Of a stretch of DNA of 64,000 bases, positions 35,517-44,911 are shown one piece after another (the first letter of the stretch is position 1; each line of letters opens with the position of its first letter). The position numbers and the translations under genes were made by a program. The notes under the pieces are model-generated. The model was not told the DNA's origin, searched no databases, and saw nothing but the letters and a program-made list of their open reading frames with translations. The stretch covers positions 1 through 64,000 of the forward strand of contig JADFXM010000040.1 of NCBI GenBank assembly GCA_015233565.1. Direction: 5' to 3'. The DNA is from Candidatus Rifleibacteriota bacterium. GTDB lineage: Bacteria; Muiribacteriota; Ozemobacteria; Ozemobacterales; Ozemobacteraceae.

Positions 35517-36713
35517 ATGTACAGAACAATCAAAGACATTCAATTCAAAGGGAAGAGGACTTTAATAAGAGTTGATTTCAATGTTCCGCTTGACAAAGAA
35601 TTTAAGATTACTGATGATACACGAATAAGGGCGGCTATCCCAACTTTAAAGCATATCGTTGACCAAGGCGGCAAGCTTATTATTATGAGTCATCTCGGCC
35701 GACCTAAGGGTGGCCCTGATGCTAAATATTCTCTTAAACATGTTTTAAACCGACTGACCCAACTTATGGGGAAAACAGTCCAATTTGCAAACGACTGTGT
35801 TGGGGATGAGACCCTTAAAATGGCTAAAAATATGAAGGATGGCGATGTCCTTCTACTTGAAAACCTTAGATTTCATGCTGAAGAGGAAAAGAATGACGCA
35901 ACTTTCAGCAAATCACTTGCTTCTTTAGGAGAGATTTACGTTAGTGACGCATTCGGAACAGCCCATCGAGCACACGCATCCACAGCAGGAGTTGCTGATT
36001 ATTTACCCGCCTATGCCGGATTTTTGATGGAAAAAGAAATAACCTATCTTAGCAAGGTAACCGATTCTCCTGAACGACCGATGGTTGCAATCATGGGTGG
36101 AGCAAAAGTTAGCGATAAAATCCTGGTGATTGAAAATCTATTGAAAAAAGTCGATTGTCTTTTAATTGGCGGTGGGATGGCCTTCACATTTTTAAAAGCC
36201 ATGGGAAAAGAAATCGGAAAATCACTTTGTGAAAAAGATCAAATCGAAACCGCAAAGAAGATCATGGATAGTGCGAAGAAGAGCGGTAAAACCTTCGTGT
36301 TGCCAGTAGATGTAGTCACCGCTCCGGAAATTAAAGCCGGCGTTGCTGTTAAAACTGTTTCAATCGATGGAATTCCAGCTAATGAACTCGGATTGGATAT
36401 AGGCCCCAAAACTGTTGATTTGTTTCACGCTGAACTAAAGAAAGCCAAAACAGTGTTATGGAATGGCCCGATGGGAGTTTTTGAAACAAGCCCCTTCGAT
36501 CAAGGTACCAGAAAAATTGCCGAGATTCTGACCGGACTTAAAGCGGTTACAGTTGTTGGTGGAGGCGATTCTGTTGCTGCAATCGAGCAAATGGGAGCAG
36601 CAGACAAAGTTTCCCACGTATCAACTGGTGGAGGTGCATGTCTTGAATTTCTGGAAGGAAAGCTGCTTCCCGGAATTGAGATTTTTTCACGCGATATAAA
36701 GAATATGGTTTGA
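35517..36713 (+). CDS. pgk: Phosphoglycerate kinase
   Basis: Makes ATP from 1,3-bisphosphoglycerate. I start at the ATG at 35517 (398 residues), since MYRTIKDIQFKGKRTLIRVD is the usual family N-terminus and GGAG lies upstream. Motifs: RVDFNVPLD, SHLGRPKG, GGAKVSDKI, NGPMGVFE and GGGDSVAA for substrate and nucleotide. The stop overlaps the frame just before tpiA; the two are one operon. Confidence 0.95.
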   Translation: MYRTIKDIQFKGKRTLIRVDFNVPLDKEFKITDDTRIRAAIPTLKHIVDQGGKLIIMSHLGRPKGGPDAKYSLKHVLNRLTQLMGKTVQFANDCVGDETLKMAKNMKDGDVLLLENLRFHAEEEKNDATFSKSLASLGEIYVSDAFGTAHRAHASTAGVADYLPAYAGFLMEKEITYLSKVTDSPERPMVAIMGGAKVSDKILVIENLLKKVDCLLIGGGMAFTFLKAMGKEIGKSLCEKDQIETAKKIMDSAKKSGKTFVLPVDVVTAPEIKAGVAVKTVSIDGIPANELGLDIGPKTVDLFHAELKKAKTVLWNGPMGVFETSPFDQGTRKIAEILTGLKAVTVVGGGDSVAAIEQMGAADKVSHVSTGGGACLEFLEGKLLPGIEIFSRDIKNMV

Positions 36714-36724
36714 GGAGAATGACT

Positions 36725-37477
36725 ATGTCTCGTAGACCGCTTATTGCCGCCAATTGGAAGATGCATAAAACTACTCCGGAAGTGCGCTCCTTCGTTTCAG
36801 CTTTTTGGCCAAAGGTTTCGGCTGGCACTGAACGTGATATGCTAATTTGTCCACCATTTCCTTACATTTCAACTGTGGATGAAGCACGCCGTGACACCCG
36901 CATTTTTCTTGGAGCCCAAAATATGTATTTCGAAGAAAAGGGCGCCTTCACTGGTGAAGTTGCACCTGGAATGCTTAAAGATCTTAAATGCGAATATGTC
37001 ATTATTGGCCACTCTGAAAGACGTGGAATCTTTGGCGAAACAGATGAATCAATTAATACCAAAGTTCACGCAGCTGTCAAGTATGGCTTAATTCCTATCC
37101 TTTGCGTTGGTGAAAAAAAGGAAGAAAGGCAAAAAAATCTGACCGAACAGATTATTCTTCGTCAACTCGAAAAAAACCTTAAAGATCTCCCTGATACCGC
37201 TTTTACGAACTTGGTAATTGCCTATGAGCCAATTTGGGCAATTGGAACCGGATTGAATGCCGAAGCCAAGGATGCTCATGACGCAATCGCTCTTATTCGT
37301 GAATTTATCCATAGCAAATTTGGTGAAAATTCTGCGGAAAACACCAGAATTCTTTACGGAGGCTCTGTGAAGCCTGATAACATGAAACTGTACATGTCTC
37401 AAAAAGGGATAGACGGGGCGCTAGTCGGAGGAGCCAGTCTCGATCCGGATTCCTTCGCAAAACTTGTGAACTATTAA
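36725..37477 (+). CDS. tpiA: Triosephosphate isomerase
   Basis: Interconverts dihydroxyacetone phosphate and glyceraldehyde 3-phosphate. With the ATG at 36725 (GAGGAG seven bases ahead) it has 250 residues. Catalytic residues are visible: Lys in AANWKMHKT, His in IGHSERRGIFGE, Glu in AYEPIWAIGTG, and the phosphate loop GGSVKPDN. It follows pgk by 11 bases and is closed by a long hairpin. Confidence 0.95.
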   Translation: MSRRPLIAANWKMHKTTPEVRSFVSAFWPKVSAGTERDMLICPPFPYISTVDEARRDTRIFLGAQNMYFEEKGAFTGEVAPGMLKDLKCEYVIIGHSERRGIFGETDESINTKVHAAVKYGLIPILCVGEKKEERQKNLTEQIILRQLEKNLKDLPDTAFTNLVIAYEPIWAIGTGLNAEAKDAHDAIALIREFIHSKFGENSAENTRILYGGSVKPDNMKLYMSQKGIDGALVGGASLDPDSFAKLVNY

Positions 37478-37497
37478 CCAAGTCGATTTCACCTCCT

Positions 37498-37545
37498 AAA
37501 ATGAAACCCGTTTGCCTTGATGTTGAGGCAAGCGGGTTTCATTTT
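37498..37545 (+). terminator. Long terminator hairpin after tpiA
   Basis: A 20-bp stem (37498-37517 with 37526-37545, one G-T pair) has an 8-base loop; the stem itself ends in ATTTT, so it can work in both directions. Confidence 0.85.
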
Positions 37546-37571
37546 CAAAGTCATTTTCAAAGTCATTTTCA
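37540..37571 (+). repeat. 12-bp tandem repeat joining the terminator to a start codon
   Basis: CATTTTCAAAGT occurs at 37540 and 37552 and in part at 37564, so the terminator arm, the repeat and the ATG of the histidine kinase at 37572 are continuous. There is no Shine-Dalgarno site. Confidence 0.7.
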
Positions 37572-39224
37572 ATGAGCATTAAGAAAAAAATTGGAATTGG
37601 ATTTGCCATACTTATTGTCTTTTTGACGTCCATGACCTTCTATTGGGCGGCGACCAGACTTGGTGTAACCCTGGAATCATCGGATCTTGGAAAGATTCTT
37701 TCTTTGCGGGATCAGGTTTTGCGATCCTGGAAAAATGAGCATGAAAACCTTGCTTCTATTACACTGGACATGGCAGGCGTTTTTTCCAGGCTGCAAGTTT
37801 CAGGAAAAGACCGTTTACTCGCATTGAATCTGGCAGAAAAACTCAAGAGATATTTACAGATTGATTGGCTGGAAGTAGTTGAAAGCGGGAAATCGATTCT
37901 ATTTCCAGCAATTGAACTTGAAAACTCGATAAGCGAAATCCCTCCCTGGCCAATCAGACTTCGCAAAGAAGGGCCTTTATCGGGGTCTGGGTTCATTGCG
38001 GCCTCGGCCAAAATCGGCAATGGACGCTTCAAACTCGTGGCAGCCAAAAAGACCACCAACCCATCTGTTCCATTAGCCTGTCTCTGGGATGAACAAGGGG
38101 TCCTGGTTGGAGATAAATCTGAATTTACATTATCAGTTTTGAAAGAATACTCTCAAACAGAGGGAACATTTCAACGTTTGCAGAAAGGACGATTATATCG
38201 GGCAAAAACGCATCCTCTTGCGCCCAGTTCCCGCTTACTGGTTGGATATGAAGCTGACGTTGCAACGCTTACCCGAACCAGCGTCAACGATCTTATGGTA
38301 CAATTAGCACTTCTTGAGGTTTTCGGGTTGCTCATTTTAGGTTATTTCCTTGGAAGAAGGCTGTTTGGTCCCTTGGAAAAATTACAAATTGCAATTGAAG
38401 GGGTTGCAGAAGGGCACTGGCAGGAAATTCCAGTTCCCGATGACAAGGATGAAATTGGAACTGTAGCCCGTTCATTCAATCGAATGGTAAGAGAGCTATC
38501 CAAAGCCCAAAATCGACTGATTGAAGTACAACGCGAACTCTTGACAAAAGAGAAAATGGCTGTACTGGGAAGATTTTCAGCCGGAATAGCACACGAAATA
38601 AACAATCCATTAGGGACAATACTTCTCAGTGCTGAAATGGCAAGAGAAGCAGCCGAATCAGGAGGAAAAGTCAATCAGGAAGACATCGATGCTATAATCT
38701 GCGAAACCAAAAGGTGCAGAGAAATTGTTGATTCACTTCTTCGATATGCCCGCAACAGGCCTTCCAACATTAGAAAACTTTCCCTTGAGGATATGATGAG
38801 CCGTTTAATTTCAAAAATAGTTGAAATCAAGCGCGAGGGAATTGAATTGATTATTCCGACTACCTTACCCAAAGCGGAAATATTTGCAGACGAACTTGGA
38901 ATTGAACAGATCTTCAGAAATTTAATTTCCAATGCTTTTGAAGCATTGGAAGGAAGGAAAACAGGAACCGTGTCCATGGAAGTTCAGGATTTTGACTCCA
39001 ATTTCATGCTTTTTGTCGTTGAAGATAACGGCCCAGGTTTGGCCGAAATAAAAGAACATCTTTTTGAACCCTTCGTTACAACCAAACCATCCGGAACAGG
39101 ACTGGGGTTAGCCATTTGCCAATCAATAATCGAAGGACACGGAGGAAAAATCTGGGCCGAAAGCACTTCTGAAAACCACACCAAATTCTGTTTTACTCTG
39201 AAAAAAGTATCTTTGCAGCAATGA
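37572..39224 (+). CDS. Sensor histidine kinase (HAMP, HisKA, HATPase)
   Basis: The 550-residue protein has transmembrane helices at about 7-26 and 238-257 around a periplasmic sensor, a HAMP domain (258-310), a dimerisation domain with SAGIAHEINNPLG and phospho-acceptor His341, and an ATPase domain with RNLISNAFEAL (N box), EDNGPGL and GTGLGLAICQSIIEGHGG. The HEINNPLG form is that of NtrB-like kinases, which usually serve sigma-54 response regulators. No response regulator is adjacent. It begins inside a short repeat with no ribosome site, so translation may be weak or the transcript may come through from tpiA. Confidence 0.9.
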   Translation: MSIKKKIGIGFAILIVFLTSMTFYWAATRLGVTLESSDLGKILSLRDQVLRSWKNEHENLASITLDMAGVFSRLQVSGKDRLLALNLAEKLKRYLQIDWLEVVESGKSILFPAIELENSISEIPPWPIRLRKEGPLSGSGFIAASAKIGNGRFKLVAAKKTTNPSVPLACLWDEQGVLVGDKSEFTLSVLKEYSQTEGTFQRLQKGRLYRAKTHPLAPSSRLLVGYEADVATLTRTSVNDLMVQLALLEVFGLLILGYFLGRRLFGPLEKLQIAIEGVAEGHWQEIPVPDDKDEIGTVARSFNRMVRELSKAQNRLIEVQRELLTKEKMAVLGRFSAGIAHEINNPLGTILLSAEMAREAAESGGKVNQEDIDAIICETKRCREIVDSLLRYARNRPSNIRKLSLEDMMSRLISKIVEIKREGIELIIPTTLPKAEIFADELGIEQIFRNLISNAFEALEGRKTGTVSMEVQDFDSNFMLFVVEDNGPGLAEIKEHLFEPFVTTKPSGTGLGLAICQSIIEGHGGKIWAESTSENHTKFCFTLKKVSLQQ

Positions 39225-39498
39225 TTTGAAGGAATGTATCATCCACAGTTTTATGAAGCCGAAATATTGCAGGTTTAGTGCAGTTTGTGGGGAGTAACAA
39301 AATGAGAAATTCGGGAAAAATTGAAAGGCAAGACTGCTTCAATTTAGTTCAACACAAATGTTTTGCTTCGTTAACAATAACTGTATGGAAGTTTTAATTG
39401 CGCAATTTTGAAAAGATTAGAAAGAGAACTTTTTTACCCAATTACACCTCTCGAGATATATCGATAAACCATTAACCTTTTTAATTTAGGAGCTTGAT

Positions 39499-41619
39499 AT
39501 GCGACAAATTCTACAAAACCTTAAAAATGGAAAAATTACTTTAGCCGAGATTCCAGTGCCAGATGTTAAACCCGGGCATGTGTTGATAAAAACAAGCAAA
39601 AGTCTTATCTCCATGGGAACCGAAAGAATGCTTCTTACATTTGGAAGATCTGGCTGGATCGACAAAGCCCGGCAACAACCGGATAAGGTAAAACAGGTTG
39701 TGTCCAAGATAAAAACTGACGGGTTAATGGCAACCGCGGAGAGTGTTTTCAACAAACTCGACCAGCCGCTTCCATTAGGCTACTGCAACGCAGGAACAGT
39801 AATCGAACTCGGAAGTGGAGTCCACGAATTCAGGATTGGCGATCGTGTTGCCTCAAACGGGAATCATGCCGAGGTGGTTAGTGTGCCAAGACATCTTTGC
39901 GCGAAAATTCCTGAAAATGTCGATGATATCAGCGGTTCTTTTGCGGTCATTTCAGCAATCGCACTTCAGGGTGTAAGACTCATCAATCCGACATTGGGTG
40001 AAAAAATTGCTGTCACAGGACTAGGACTAATCGGAATTTTAGCAGCACAAATTCTCAAGGCAAATGGATGTCGCGTCATTGGCTTCGATTTGGACTCCCA
40101 AAAAGTCGAACTTGCTAAAAAATATGGAATTGAGGCCTTTCTAGCCGGAAATACTGATCCGGTTGAAGCATCCAGAAAATTTTCAGATGGAAATGGTGTT
40201 GACGCAGTTTTGATAACAGCATCTACCAAAAGTAATGACCCGATCCAACTTGCTCCTCAAATGTGCAGGAAAAGAGGAAGAGTTGTACTGGTCGGCGTAG
40301 TCGGACTCGAGCTCTCTCGAGACGATTTTTACAAAAAGGAAATATCTTTTCAGGTTTCATGCTCCTATGGCCCCGGACGCTATGACCCTGAATACGAGAA
40401 AAAAGGACTTGATTACCCGATCGGTTTCGTAAGGTGGACTGAGGAAAGAAATCTCCAGGCTGTTCTCGAGCTGATGGCAGACCGAAAGCTATCCGTTTCT
40501 GAACTTGTTAGCAGTGTTATTCACATTGAAAAATCCGTTGAAGCCTATGATCGGGTGGAGAAAGATCCTAAAGCACTGGGACTTATTCTCGATTATCCTC
40601 AAGATGTCGATCTTTCAAGAAAAGTTGTCGAGATCAGATCAGTTGAAAGTTCAAACAACAATCTTAAAGCCGGCGAACCTGTTATTGGTTTCATCGGAGC
40701 AGGTGGATTTGCCGCATCAACACTACTTCCTGCATTTGCTGAGACGAATGCAAAGCTAAAAACAATCGCAAGTTCAGCCGGAGTTTCCGGAACTCATCTC
40801 GGAAAAAAACACGGATTTTTTGTTACAACTACCGACTACAAATACATTTTGAACGATCCCGAAATAAATACCGTCATAATTACAACTCAACACGATTCGC
40901 ATGCCAGATTTGTCTGCGAGTCCCTGAAAGCTGGAAAACATGTATTTGTCGAAAAACCCCTCTGTCTAACAAAAAACGAACTGGCTGAAATTTCCCGCAT
41001 TTATCAAAAAGCCGCTGAAAAAGGACAGATTCTTATGGTTGGCTTTAACCGGAGATTTTCACCGCTATCTGTAAAAGCTCGCGAACTTCTGTCCAATCTT
41101 TCCGGCCCCACTAATATAACAATGACTGTCAATGCCGGGGCCATTCCGCACGACCATTGGACGCAAAGCGACGAAGCCGGTGGTGGTCGAATTCTCGGAG
41201 AAGCGTGCCATTTCATTGATCTTTTGCGCTATCTTACGGGAAGTCCCATTTCTGAAATGAACTGTCTGACGGGTCGAGGACCAACCAAGGAAAACCCTCC
41301 GGACTCAGCGATTATTTCGATGAGATTTTCCGATGATTCATTAGGAACGATTCAGTATTTTCCCAATGGATGCAAAGACTTTCCAAAAGAACGAATCGAA
41401 ATTTTTAAAAGCGGAAAGATTCTAGAGATCGATAACTTCAAAACCCTTTCAGGCTACGGGTTTTCCAATTTTTCAACAGAAAAGCTATGGACTCAAAACA
41501 AGGGACATAAGGGCGAAGCATTAAAGTTCATCGAAGCTATTCGAGCGGGAAAGCAATCCCCTATTACATTCAGCGAACTTGTCGAAGTTACACAAGCAGC
41601 AATTAATGCTGTTTTGTAA
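39499..41619 (+). CDS. Two-domain oxidoreductase (zinc-type alcohol dehydrogenase plus Gfo/Idh/MocA)
   Basis: The 706-residue protein joins a medium-chain dehydrogenase (1-375; GYCNAGTVIELG, GDRVAS, TGLGLIGILAAQ as the nucleotide fold) to a Gfo/Idh/MocA domain (385-706; GFIGAGGFAA, FVEKPLCLTK and GFNRRFSP). Such fusions exist in surface polysaccharide gene sets, where they are thought to oxidise sugar substrates; that role is recall, and no sugar genes are here. AGGAG precedes the ATG by eight bases. It stands alone and ends four bases from the stop of bioY on the other strand, leaving no room for a separate terminator. Confidence 0.85.
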   Translation: MRQILQNLKNGKITLAEIPVPDVKPGHVLIKTSKSLISMGTERMLLTFGRSGWIDKARQQPDKVKQVVSKIKTDGLMATAESVFNKLDQPLPLGYCNAGTVIELGSGVHEFRIGDRVASNGNHAEVVSVPRHLCAKIPENVDDISGSFAVISAIALQGVRLINPTLGEKIAVTGLGLIGILAAQILKANGCRVIGFDLDSQKVELAKKYGIEAFLAGNTDPVEASRKFSDGNGVDAVLITASTKSNDPIQLAPQMCRKRGRVVLVGVVGLELSRDDFYKKEISFQVSCSYGPGRYDPEYEKKGLDYPIGFVRWTEERNLQAVLELMADRKLSVSELVSSVIHIEKSVEAYDRVEKDPKALGLILDYPQDVDLSRKVVEIRSVESSNNNLKAGEPVIGFIGAGGFAASTLLPAFAETNAKLKTIASSAGVSGTHLGKKHGFFVTTTDYKYILNDPEINTVIITTQHDSHARFVCESLKAGKHVFVEKPLCLTKNELAEISRIYQKAAEKGQILMVGFNRRFSPLSVKARELLSNLSGPTNITMTVNAGAIPHDHWTQSDEAGGGRILGEACHFIDLLRYLTGSPISEMNCLTGRGPTKENPPDSAIISMRFSDDSLGTIQYFPNGCKDFPKERIEIFKSGKILEIDNFKTLSGYGFSNFSTEKLWTQNKGHKGEALKFIEAIRAGKQSPITFSELVEVTQAAINAVL

Positions 41620-41623
41620 AAAT

Positions 41624-42220
41624 TTAGTAGTTTCGAAAAATTTTCAAAATGAGAAAATTACTTATTGGCAAAAGAAAAACGGCGAGAACAGCTTTAAGGA
41701 TATCACCAGGAATAAAGGGCAAAAATCCTGCCTGAAAAGCTGTTTTCCAACCTACAAAAATGGCAAGCTGCGGAATTCCAAAAAGATAAATCAAAGTATT
41801 AGCGGCAAGCATTGCAAAAAACAGTTTTGTAAATGAACCTCTAAAGCCATGCTCGATTAAATAACCGCAAAAAAATGCAGCTGGAATAAAACCGATAATA
41901 TAGCCTCCAGTTGGTCCTAGCAACTTTCCCAAACCTCCAGTGGCTTCAGCAAAAGCAGGAAGCCCAATCGCTCCCTGTAACAGGTATGTAACAAGACTTA
42001 AAGCGCCGCGACGGCTGCCAAGAAGCGCTCCCACAAGAATTACTGCAAGTGTCTGCGCCGTAAACGGAACCGGATAAAATGGAATTGTGATCTGAGCAGA
42101 AATCGCAACCAACCAACTTCCGGCCAAAATTAGTCCGGTATCGAACAAAAGCTTCTTTTTTTCCCTTGAAATATCTTCAAACATTGCTCTAAAACTAAAA
42201 TGACTGTTTTCAAAGTGCAT
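41624..42220 (-). CDS. bioY: Biotin transporter BioY
   Basis: The 198-residue membrane protein has six hydrophobic helices and the family features IPFYPVPFTAQTLAVILVG, LGSRRGALSLVTYLLQG, GLPAF and GPTGGYIIGF. BioY is the substrate-binding S component of energy-coupling factor transporters and may act alone. It lies 46 bases after purF on the same strand and so could be read with the purine genes. No BioM or BioN is in the window. Confidence 0.92.
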   Translation of the reverse strand: MHFENSHFSFRAMFEDISREKKKLLFDTGLILAGSWLVAISAQITIPFYPVPFTAQTLAVILVGALLGSRRGALSLVTYLLQGAIGLPAFAEATGGLGKLLGPTGGYIIGFIPAAFFCGYLIEHGFRGSFTKLFFAMLAANTLIYLFGIPQLAIFVGWKTAFQAGFLPFIPGDILKAVLAVFLLPISNFLILKIFRNY

Positions 42221-42266
42221 ATTTTTTCTCCAAGAAATTAGTATTTCTGCAACTCAAAATTCGTAT

Positions 42267-43709
42267 CTATCCAAGAATTGCTGATGCTTTGGAATGCATT
42301 CGCTCGCATTCTATTTCATAAAGAAGTTCACTGGAAATTCCGGTGGGATAACATCCTGAAAAGCAGGCAGTACAAAGTCCTCGATCTTTGAAAATCTCCT
42401 GGAGGTCTTCCAGTGATTGATAGATTATTGCATCAGCACCCAGATACTTGGAAATATCTTCTATGGAATTATTTCCAGCAATAAGTTCCGTCTTAACGGA
42501 CATGTCAATACCATAAACACAGGGAAATTTCACAGGTGGGGCTGCTGAAACGAAATATACTTTTTCCGCTCCTGTTTCTCTTAAGAGGTTAACAATTCTT
42601 CTGGAAGTGGTTCCCCGGACAATGGAATCATCTATTACGGCAACTTTTTTTCCAGCAATGATTGGCTTGATGGGGCTTAATTTTTGTCGTACAGCCATAT
42701 CTCTTTGCGATTGAGTCGGGAATAAAAAGCTCCTTCCGATGTATGGATTTTTGGCCAACCCTCTTCTGTAGGGAACCTGGAGTTCTTCTGCCAATCCAGA
42801 GGCAGAGAAATAAGCTGAGGATGGGACATCAATCACCACATCGGGATGGATCGCAAATTTTTCAAAGCTTTTTGCCAGCGCTTTTCCCATTCTTACACGC
42901 TCTTTGGCTACCAAAGTATTATTGATGACCGAATCATCTCTGGCAAAGTAAATGTATTCAAACACACAGAAAGCCGGCGCTTTATGGTGGAGTATTTTGG
43001 AATGCAAATTCCGCTGATTGTCAATAAAAACAGCTTCACCCGCTTGCAATTCTCTCACAACCTCAAAACCAAGGCTTTCAAGCGCACAGGTTTCTGAAGA
43101 AAACGAATAAACCGTTCCCCGTTCAGATATTTTTTTCCCAAGTACCAGTGGTCTGATCCCATGAGGGTCACAAAAAGCCAACATTCCTTGTCCAGCAAGT
43201 AGCGCAATTGCTGCATAAGCACCACTGACCATTTTTTGTGTACTTTCAACGGCATCAAAAAGGTCGTCCACTGAGAAGTTTTTCAAATTCTTTCCTTCAA
43301 GGTTAGACGCAAGTGTACACAAAATCAGTTCGAGATCATTAGTTGTCTCAATAACTCGATTTTGTTCCCGAAGTGTTTTGGCAAGATGGGAAAAATTAAC
43401 CACATTTCCATTATGGACCATTGCCAATCCAAAAGGGTAATTCATATAGATTGGCTGTGCTTCCTGGATATCGTTGAGCCCCTGGGTGGCATATCTTACA
43501 TGTCCAAGGCCGCACGGAGCCTCTAGTTGTGAAAGAATTTTATCATCAAAAACCTGGTTTACAAGCCCATTTCCCTTCTTTATTCGAAAATGCTTATTGA
43601 AGGTTACCACTCCCGCTGCATCTTGCCCTCTGTGTTGAAGGCAGGTCAGTCCAAAGGCAATTTCTCTTGAGACGTCAGTATAACCGAAAATTCCTAATAT
43701 TCCGCACAT
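42267..43709 (-). CDS. purF: Amidophosphoribosyltransferase
   Basis: First step of purine synthesis: PRPP plus glutamine gives phosphoribosylamine. 480 residues. Cys2 (MCGILGIFG) becomes the N-terminal nucleophile after Met removal, with no propeptide. CLQHRGQDAAG and the PRPP loop VIDDSIVRGTTSRR are present. Cysteines in CVFEYIYFARDD, PCVYGIDM and CTACFSGC fit the Fe-S type of Bacillus subtilis. It is the last purine gene of the minus-strand set. Confidence 0.95.
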   Translation of the reverse strand: MCGILGIFGYTDVSREIAFGLTCLQHRGQDAAGVVTFNKHFRIKKGNGLVNQVFDDKILSQLEAPCGLGHVRYATQGLNDIQEAQPIYMNYPFGLAMVHNGNVVNFSHLAKTLREQNRVIETTNDLELILCTLASNLEGKNLKNFSVDDLFDAVESTQKMVSGAYAAIALLAGQGMLAFCDPHGIRPLVLGKKISERGTVYSFSSETCALESLGFEVVRELQAGEAVFIDNQRNLHSKILHHKAPAFCVFEYIYFARDDSVINNTLVAKERVRMGKALAKSFEKFAIHPDVVIDVPSSAYFSASGLAEELQVPYRRGLAKNPYIGRSFLFPTQSQRDMAVRQKLSPIKPIIAGKKVAVIDDSIVRGTTSRRIVNLLRETGAEKVYFVSAAPPVKFPCVYGIDMSVKTELIAGNNSIEDISKYLGADAIIYQSLEDLQEIFKDRGLCTACFSGCYPTGISSELLYEIECERMHSKASAILG

Positions 43710-43778
43710 TTTGTGCTCCTTAGTACACCGCTTTTCAAATAATGAGTCAAATTCAAAATTGCATAAACCAATTTTTCA

Positions 43779-43828
43779 GTCGCTTCGACTCCGCTCAGTG
43801 ACCAGCTTTAACTCCGCTCAACAACCTA
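43779..43828. repeat. CTTCGACTCCGCTCA-type intergenic repeat
   Basis: CGCTTCGACTCCGCTCAGTG and a second partial TAACTCCGCTCAACAACC follow each other between purN and purF. The motif recalls a repeat found between genes in many bacteria (recall). Confidence 0.45.
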
Positions 43829-43941
43829 GCATTCAAAAATTTTTTGACACTGTAGATCAGTAAATTTAAATCGATTCTTCCAACTTTAGATATACCAACA
43901 AAGCTATTGAAACATTTTTTTGTAAAGTATTACTTTCGAGA

Positions 43942-44541
43942 TCATATTCCCGAAAAGAGTTTCGAAGAAAAGAAATTAGCGAGAACTTCGGGATAAAATT
44001 CATGTTCGACTTTCAACCCCCTTTTTTCAACCTCTTCAAGCGTTGTCACACCTGTCAGATCAACTTCACGCTTGGCAATTACAGATCCGGTGTCGACACC
44101 TTCATCGACGAAATGAATCGTAATAAATGTTTTTTGAAGTTTATTTTCGAAAGCCCATTTATAGCCATTTAGACCTTGGAATTTGGATGAATCGGCAGGG
44201 TGAATGTTTATTATCCTACCTTTAAATTTTCCAATTAAGTATGGAGAGAGAATTCGCTTAAAGCCGGCAAGAACAATATAATCAGGCTTAAAAGGTTCAA
44301 TTAAACGAATAGTTTCAATTTCAAAATCCTGTCTAGAGCGCCCCCCCGGGATTGCACTCAAAACTGGAAATCCTAATTTTCCAGCTTTCTCAATCCCAAT
44401 AGCTGAAGGGTTATCAGAAAAAATGCATCTAATTTCGGAAAGCGTAGATAATAGCCCGGATTTGCAGCTTTCTGCAATCGATAACATATTACTTCCGCGT
44501 CCCGAGATAAAAACAGCTAAACCATATTTGGAAGCGGGCAT
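43942..44541 (-). CDS. purN: Phosphoribosylglycinamide formyltransferase
   Basis: Transfers a formyl group from 10-formyl-tetrahydrofolate to GAR. I start at the ATG at 44541 (199 residues) since PurN begins a few residues before VFISGRGSNML; an open TTG start at 44577 would add 12 residues. AAGGAAG is close upstream. Catalytic residues Asn, His and Asp are in IINIHPADSSKFQG and VDEGVDTGSVI. Gaps of 233 bases to purF and 370 bases to purD suggest it may have its own promoter. Confidence 0.93.
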   Translation of the reverse strand: MPASKYGLAVFISGRGSNMLSIAESCKSGLLSTLSEIRCIFSDNPSAIGIEKAGKLGFPVLSAIPGGRSRQDFEIETIRLIEPFKPDYIVLAGFKRILSPYLIGKFKGRIINIHPADSSKFQGLNGYKWAFENKLQKTFITIHFVDEGVDTGSVIAKREVDLTGVTTLEEVEKRGLKVEHEFYPEVLANFFSSKLFSGI

Positions 44542-44911
44542 TCTTCCTTTATTCTCCAAAAGCAATTTTCGTATCAACTCAAATTACAAGCACACCACAT
44601 CTTCTTAATAATACCATTTACAGCACTTTAGTAAATTTACTGAAAAAATTGACCAAAGAGAAAGTTGAAAATTGAGAAATTTAAAGTTGGTTGAAGAAAC
44701 CTTTATCATACCACTTTTCTCTTTCTAATTCTATAGTTTCGGAGCTAAATTTTACTTTCAACTTGCTAAAGTGTTCGATTAATATGAAATGTTGCGGCAA
44801 TTCTTGCAGAAAATTGCCCATCATTCGAGTCTGATTTGTCCAAAAAGAATATCCACGATTTAAAGGAATCGCAATAATTTAAGGCTGATTCAGACGTAAT
44901 AGATGCAGTAT
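44542..44911. other. Gap between purD and purN
   Basis: About 370 AT-rich bases with no gene I can support. It splits an otherwise tightly packed purine operon and may hold a promoter for purN-purF-bioY. Confidence 0.4.
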
